A stretch of 8,135 nucleotides of DNA from a bacterium. Lineage in GTDB: Bacteria; Spirochaetota; UBA4802; UBA5550. Positions 6,270 through 8,135 of this stretch are shown here, piece after piece (the stretch's first letter is position 1; each line of letters opens with the position of its first letter). Below the pieces are notes generated by a model. The model was not told the DNA's origin. It did not search any database and saw nothing but the letters and a program-made list of their open reading frames with translations. The stretch covers positions 1 through 8,135 of the forward strand of contig JAAENB010000314.1 in assembly GCA_024224995.1 (NCBI GenBank). Reading direction: 5' to 3'. The position numbers and the translations under genes were made by a program.

Positions 6270-7322
6270 ATGAAAACAGCTGTAGCCATGAGCGGAGGGA
6301 TAGACTCCTCCACTGCCATAGTTTTACTTAAAGAAATGGGTCATGAGGTTGTGGGTATTACGGCCCGTTTCTTTCCCGGGCCCGCTTCGGAGCAGAGCAT
6401 TACGGACGCGAAGGCTATTGCGGATCAGCTCCATATCCCTCATTATATCGTGACTGCTGAAGATGATTTTGCCGAGCAAGTGGTTGATCCCTTTTGCCGG
6501 GCCTACCTGAGGGGCCGCACTCCCAATCCCTGTGTAATGTGCAATCCGAAAATAAAATTCAAGACCCTTATAGAATACGCCCGGTCTCTTGGCTGCGAAA
6601 AGGTCGCCACCGGTCATTATTCAAATATACGGCAAACCGATTCCGGCAGGTTTTATATCTCCAGAGGCCCGGACCCGGCGAAAGACCAGACCTATTTCCT
6701 GTTCCGGCTTTCGCAGGAGACTCTGGCAAACATCCTTTTCCCTCTGGGAGGGTACGTTAAAGAAAAAATCCGGGAAATCGCTGTAAAGCATAATCTTGTT
6801 GTCGCGGATAAAGCGGAAAGCCAGGAGATCTGTTTTATTCCCGATGATGACTATGCCGGTTTTATTGAAAACAGGACCGGCACTGTGCCGCCTCCGGGTG
6901 ATATTGTGGACGCGGAAGGGACGGTTCTGGGGCAGCACAAAGGTATACACAAATATACTATCGGGCAGAGGCGGGGGCTGGGGATTTCAGCACCCTACCC
7001 TTTGTATGTTGTTGAAATAGATGCCGGGCAGAACAGGATTATTGCCGGGTATAAAGATGAGCTTAATAAAACCGGGGTTCTGGTTAACGATATTACCTAT
7101 ATGAAGGCAACCAGCCTGGATAAACTGGATGTTTATGTTAAAACACGCTCTACCCAGAGACCGGTTAAGGCCCGTATTGAGGAACAAAATGAAGCCGGTT
7201 CCGTTGAGATTGCTGCCACGTTTGAAGAAGCTCAGACCGGGATCAGTCCCGGGCAGGCTGCTGTTTTTTATAATGAAGATGGTGATGTGCTGGGCGGCGG
7301 TACGATTGATAAAGGGTTGTAA
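6270..7322 (+). CDS. mnmA: tRNA-specific 2-thiouridylase MnmA
   Basis: This cytoplasmic ATP-dependent enzyme adds sulfur at C2 of the wobble U34 in tRNA-Lys, -Glu and -Gln (s2U). It has 350 residues, near the family's usual 350-370. ATG 6270 follows GAAGGAG (6255-6261) by eight bases. The N-terminal PP-loop ATPase motif is SGGIDSS at 8-14. ATGHY (113-117) and KDQTYFL (138-144) are family motifs. The catalytic region TPNPCVMCN gives C88 and C91, and SQEICFI gives C188, the partner cysteine. IGQRRGLG (231-238) marks the central domain and a C-terminal beta-barrel follows. E. coli has Asp where this protein has C88, so this is the three-cysteine (CxxC plus C) variety. A sulfur relay partner is not in the window. 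The upstream radical SAM gene probably acts on the same nucleotide. It converges on the toxin-antitoxin pair across a palindromic repeat. Confidence 0.97.
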   Translation: MKTAVAMSGGIDSSTAIVLLKEMGHEVVGITARFFPGPASEQSITDAKAIADQLHIPHYIVTAEDDFAEQVVDPFCRAYLRGRTPNPCVMCNPKIKFKTLIEYARSLGCEKVATGHYSNIRQTDSGRFYISRGPDPAKDQTYFLFRLSQETLANILFPLGGYVKEKIREIAVKHNLVVADKAESQEICFIPDDDYAGFIENRTGTVPPPGDIVDAEGTVLGQHKGIHKYTIGQRRGLGISAPYPLYVVEIDAGQNRIIAGYKDELNKTGVLVNDITYMKATSLDKLDVYVKTRSTQRPVKARIEEQNEAGSVEIAATFEEAQTGISPGQAAVFYNEDGDVLGGGTIDKGL

Positions 7323-7330
7323 GACACGCA

Positions 7331-7357
7331 GTAGGGCACGGCACGCCGTGCCCCTAC
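7331..7357. repeat. GC-rich palindromic repeat, copy 2 (between mnmA and the toxin gene)
   Basis: GGGCACGGC and GCCGTGCCC form exact 9-base arms around AC, and flanking GTA/TAC extends them with a one-base bulge. It lies between two convergent genes, just as copy 1 does, eight bases after the mnmA stop. It may insulate or terminate both transcripts, although no T-run is present. Confidence 0.8.
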
Positions 7358-7373
7358 GCGCTTCTTTGAGACC
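7334..7373. repeat. 40-bp direct repeat, left copy, flanking the toxin-antitoxin pair
   Basis: This 40-base segment is identical to 7957-7996. It comprises the palindrome core plus the downstream tail CGCGCTTCTTTGAGACC. The toxin stop codon begins three bases beyond its right end. Confidence 0.9.
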
Positions 7374-7376
7374 TAT

Positions 7377-7664
7377 TTAAGGTAAACGCTTTTTCAATAG
7401 TTTATAAAAATTTTCTCTTTTCCCAATCATTAAGATGTAAACAACTTTCTTCTTTTCGTTGATTATATAAGATATTCTATAATCTATCTTATTTTTTCTG
7501 AAGTGATAGGAAAATATTCCGGATAGATCTCCGGAGAGTTCTTCGCCTTCAAAAGGGGCTTCAAGAATTAGAAGAATATGCTTTTCTTTAATATCAAGAA
7601 TAACGGGTTTGTCAATCCCTTTCAGATCTTTTTTTACCTGGGGATGGTATTCATCTTCAAACAT
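7377..7664 (-). CDS. RelE/ParE-family type II toxin
   Basis: This is a predicted toxin of the RelE/ParE fold, many members of which are ribosome-dependent mRNA endonucleases (the ParE branch targets gyrase). I chose ATG 7664 (95 residues) because AAGAGG at 7676-7671 lies six bases upstream; a TTG at 7667 is one codon earlier. The N-terminal helix EDEYHPQVKKDLKGIDK is typical, followed by GEELSGDLSG, then strand motifs FRKNKIDYRISYII, and the closing VVYILMIGKRENFYKLL. The basic and aromatic residues expected near the active site (R56, R63, R83, Y87) are present, so it looks intact. The start overlaps the antitoxin stop by eight bases, the usual antitoxin-first coupling. It is AT-richer than mnmA and boxed by direct repeats, which suggests acquisition. 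RelE versus ParE target cannot be decided from sequence alone. Confidence 0.88.
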   Translation of the reverse strand: MFEDEYHPQVKKDLKGIDKPVILDIKEKHILLILEAPFEGEELSGDLSGIFSYHFRKNKIDYRISYIINEKKKVVYILMIGKRENFYKLLKKRLP

Positions 7665-7845
7665 CAAAGACCTCTTCTCTTGAAAGAGTTTTAACTTTTT
7701 TATCTTCTATTTCTTTTTTTCTTTTTAAAATTTTCTTGCTTTCATCTGTCAAAAGCAAAGAAAGCTTTTCCAGATCTTTTTTATTCATTTTTTTTATAAT
7801 TTTAGCAATTGATTCAATACTTATATTTACGTTTACATCAGGCAT
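7657..7845 (-). CDS. Antitoxin of the RelE/ParE-type pair
   Basis: This small, highly charged 62-residue protein starts at ATG 7845, with AGGAG (7857-7853) seven bases upstream. The N-terminal part VNVNISIESIAKIIKKMNKKDLEKLSLLL is predicted beta then helical. The C-terminal part is Lys/Glu-rich and ends in KTLSREEVFDV, as is common for segments that wrap the toxin. I see no helix-turn-helix and cannot name the antitoxin family; identity rests on position, size and overlap with the toxin. It is first in the operon, behind a strong TTGACA promoter. It would bind and neutralise the toxin and may take part in autorepression. Confidence 0.78.
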   Translation of the reverse strand: MPDVNVNISIESIAKIIKKMNKKDLEKLSLLLTDESKKILKRKKEIEDKKVKTLSREEVFDV

Positions 7846-7876
7846 TTAAAATCTCCTATAACCGGCTTCAATACTT

Positions 7877-7906
7877 GTATAAAGAACGTATATATCTATC
7901 TGTCAA
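7877..7906 (-). promoter_or_regulatory. Promoter of the toxin-antitoxin operon
   Basis: On the - strand, consensus TTGACA (7906-7901) is followed by TTTATA (7883-7878) at 17 bases or TTATAC (7882-7877) at 18 bases. A second TTGACT lies just upstream (7913-7908). The dyad ATACTTGTAT (7871-7880) overlaps the -10 and start region and could be an autoregulatory operator. The antitoxin ATG is about 30 bases downstream. Confidence 0.65.
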
Positions 7907-7950
7907 TAGTCAATTATTTTTGTGACGATTCCGGAAAAATATCCGCAGAT

Positions 7951-7982
7951 GCGTAGGGGCACGGCACGCCGTGCCCCTACGC
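7951..7982. repeat. GC-rich palindromic repeat, copy 3 (longest arms)
   Basis: GCGTAGGGGCACGGC and its exact complement GCCGTGCCCCTACGC form 15-base arms around AC. This is the most complete copy and defines the family as TAGGGGCACGGC-N2-GCCGTGCCCCTA. It lies upstream of the toxin-antitoxin promoter. Confidence 0.85.
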
Positions 7983-7996
7983 GCTTCTTTGAGACC
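7957..7996. repeat. 40-bp direct repeat, right copy, flanking the toxin-antitoxin pair
   Basis: This segment is identical over 40 bases to 7334-7373, in the same orientation, so the toxin-antitoxin operon and its promoter lie exactly between the two copies. The 14-base motif TTTGTGACGATTCC precedes this copy at 7919-7932. Confidence 0.9.
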
Positions 7997-8117
7997 ATTT
8001 TTTCTGCACAAAAGCTTCTTTATGTGAACAAAAAGGCTTAATTTGACTAAAAAAATAAAATTATTTGTGACGATTCCCCAAAAAAGGACGCTTATATAAA
8101 TAAGGGATGGTGTGTAC
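7997..8117. other. AT-rich stretch between palindromes, no gene seen
   Basis: No coding frame or RNA gene is supported here. It contains a second TTTGTGACGATTCC at 8064-8077, matching 7919-7932. Both copies lie upstream of a palindrome, with spacings of 18 bases and about 40 bases. Some A-runs and a TATATAA occur, but no convincing promoter is present. Confidence 0.55.
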
Positions 8118-8135
8118 GGGCACGGCGCGCCGTGC
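8118..8135. repeat. GC-rich palindromic repeat, copy 4 (cut by window end)
   Basis: GCACGGCG and CGCCGTGC at 8120-8135 form a perfect 16-base palindrome preceded by GG. It is the same core as copy 1 and probably continues with CC beyond the window. Confidence 0.75.

Noticed and set aside
6253..6273. Tiny frame ATG AAG GAG CAC ACA CTA TGA overlapping the mnmA start
   Set aside because: Six codons made largely of the mnmA ribosome binding site. It is most simply explained by chance.
7331..7357. Classical intrinsic terminator for mnmA
   Set aside because: The inverted repeat is strong but no T-run follows on either strand, so I call it a palindromic repeat with possible terminator activity only.
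7331..7996. Integron attC sites around the toxin-antitoxin pair
   Set aside because: The repeats are palindromic and flank a cassette, but I see no GTTRRRY/RYYYAAC core sites, and the arms lack the bulged attC layout.
8043..8071. Promoter beginning with TTGACT at 8043
   Set aside because: At 16-18 bases downstream there is only TGTGAC-like sequence and no acceptable -10.
2667..8135. CRISPR-like repeats
   Set aside because: The palindromes are spaced irregularly (thousands, about 600 and about 160 bases), differ in length, and have genes rather than uniform spacers between them. No cas gene is present.

Overview
The window reads as a chromosomal segment of a diderm (Gram-negative-type) bacterium. 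Two small genes carry lipoprotein signal peptides, a secreted peptidoglycan amidase is present, and there is a PilZ (c-di-GMP) protein. Coding DNA is moderately AT-rich and most genes have strong AAGGAG-type ribosome binding sites. The combination of lipoproteins, TPR proteins and PilZ would suit a spirochaete-like or deltaproteobacteria-like lineage, but nothing here fixes the phylum. No tRNA, rRNA, CRISPR array, transposase or phage gene is visible.

Left part (1-2657, + strand). The 3' portion of a large TPR gene enters from the left edge. It shows about 100 residues of Gly/Ser/Asp/Lys linker, then twelve consecutive TPR units. A small lipoprotein gene starts on the last base of its stop codon. 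After a short AT-rich gap with a good sigma70-like promoter comes a second lipoprotein. The two lipoproteins look like diverged paralogues.

Middle (2667-5179). A PilZ gene on the - strand converges on the lipoproteins, and its stop codon lies at the edge of a GC-rich palindromic repeat. PilZ is divergent from a secreted zinc N-acetylmuramoyl-L-alanine amidase. That amidase carries a TPR-like region and an extremely basic C-terminal tail.

Right-middle (5148-7322). A YtqA/YhcC-family radical SAM gene begins with TTG inside the end of the amidase gene and is followed by mnmA. MnmA thiolates U34 of Lys/Glu/Gln tRNAs, and YtqA-type proteins (MnmL) have been linked to conversion of cmnm5s2U to nm5s2U/mnm5s2U at the same base. 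The pair is therefore plausibly a wobble-uridine modification unit. The 150-bp spacer between them holds degenerate tandem repeats and a small GC hairpin.

Right end (7331-8135). A compact - strand type II toxin-antitoxin pair (RelE/ParE-like toxin, small charged antitoxin, TTGACA promoter) lies between two identical 40-bp direct repeats. Each repeat contains the same kind of GC-rich palindrome seen at 2667. A fourth palindrome is cut by the window end. The repeat family and the cassette-like placement of the toxin-antitoxin pair are the most unusual structural features.
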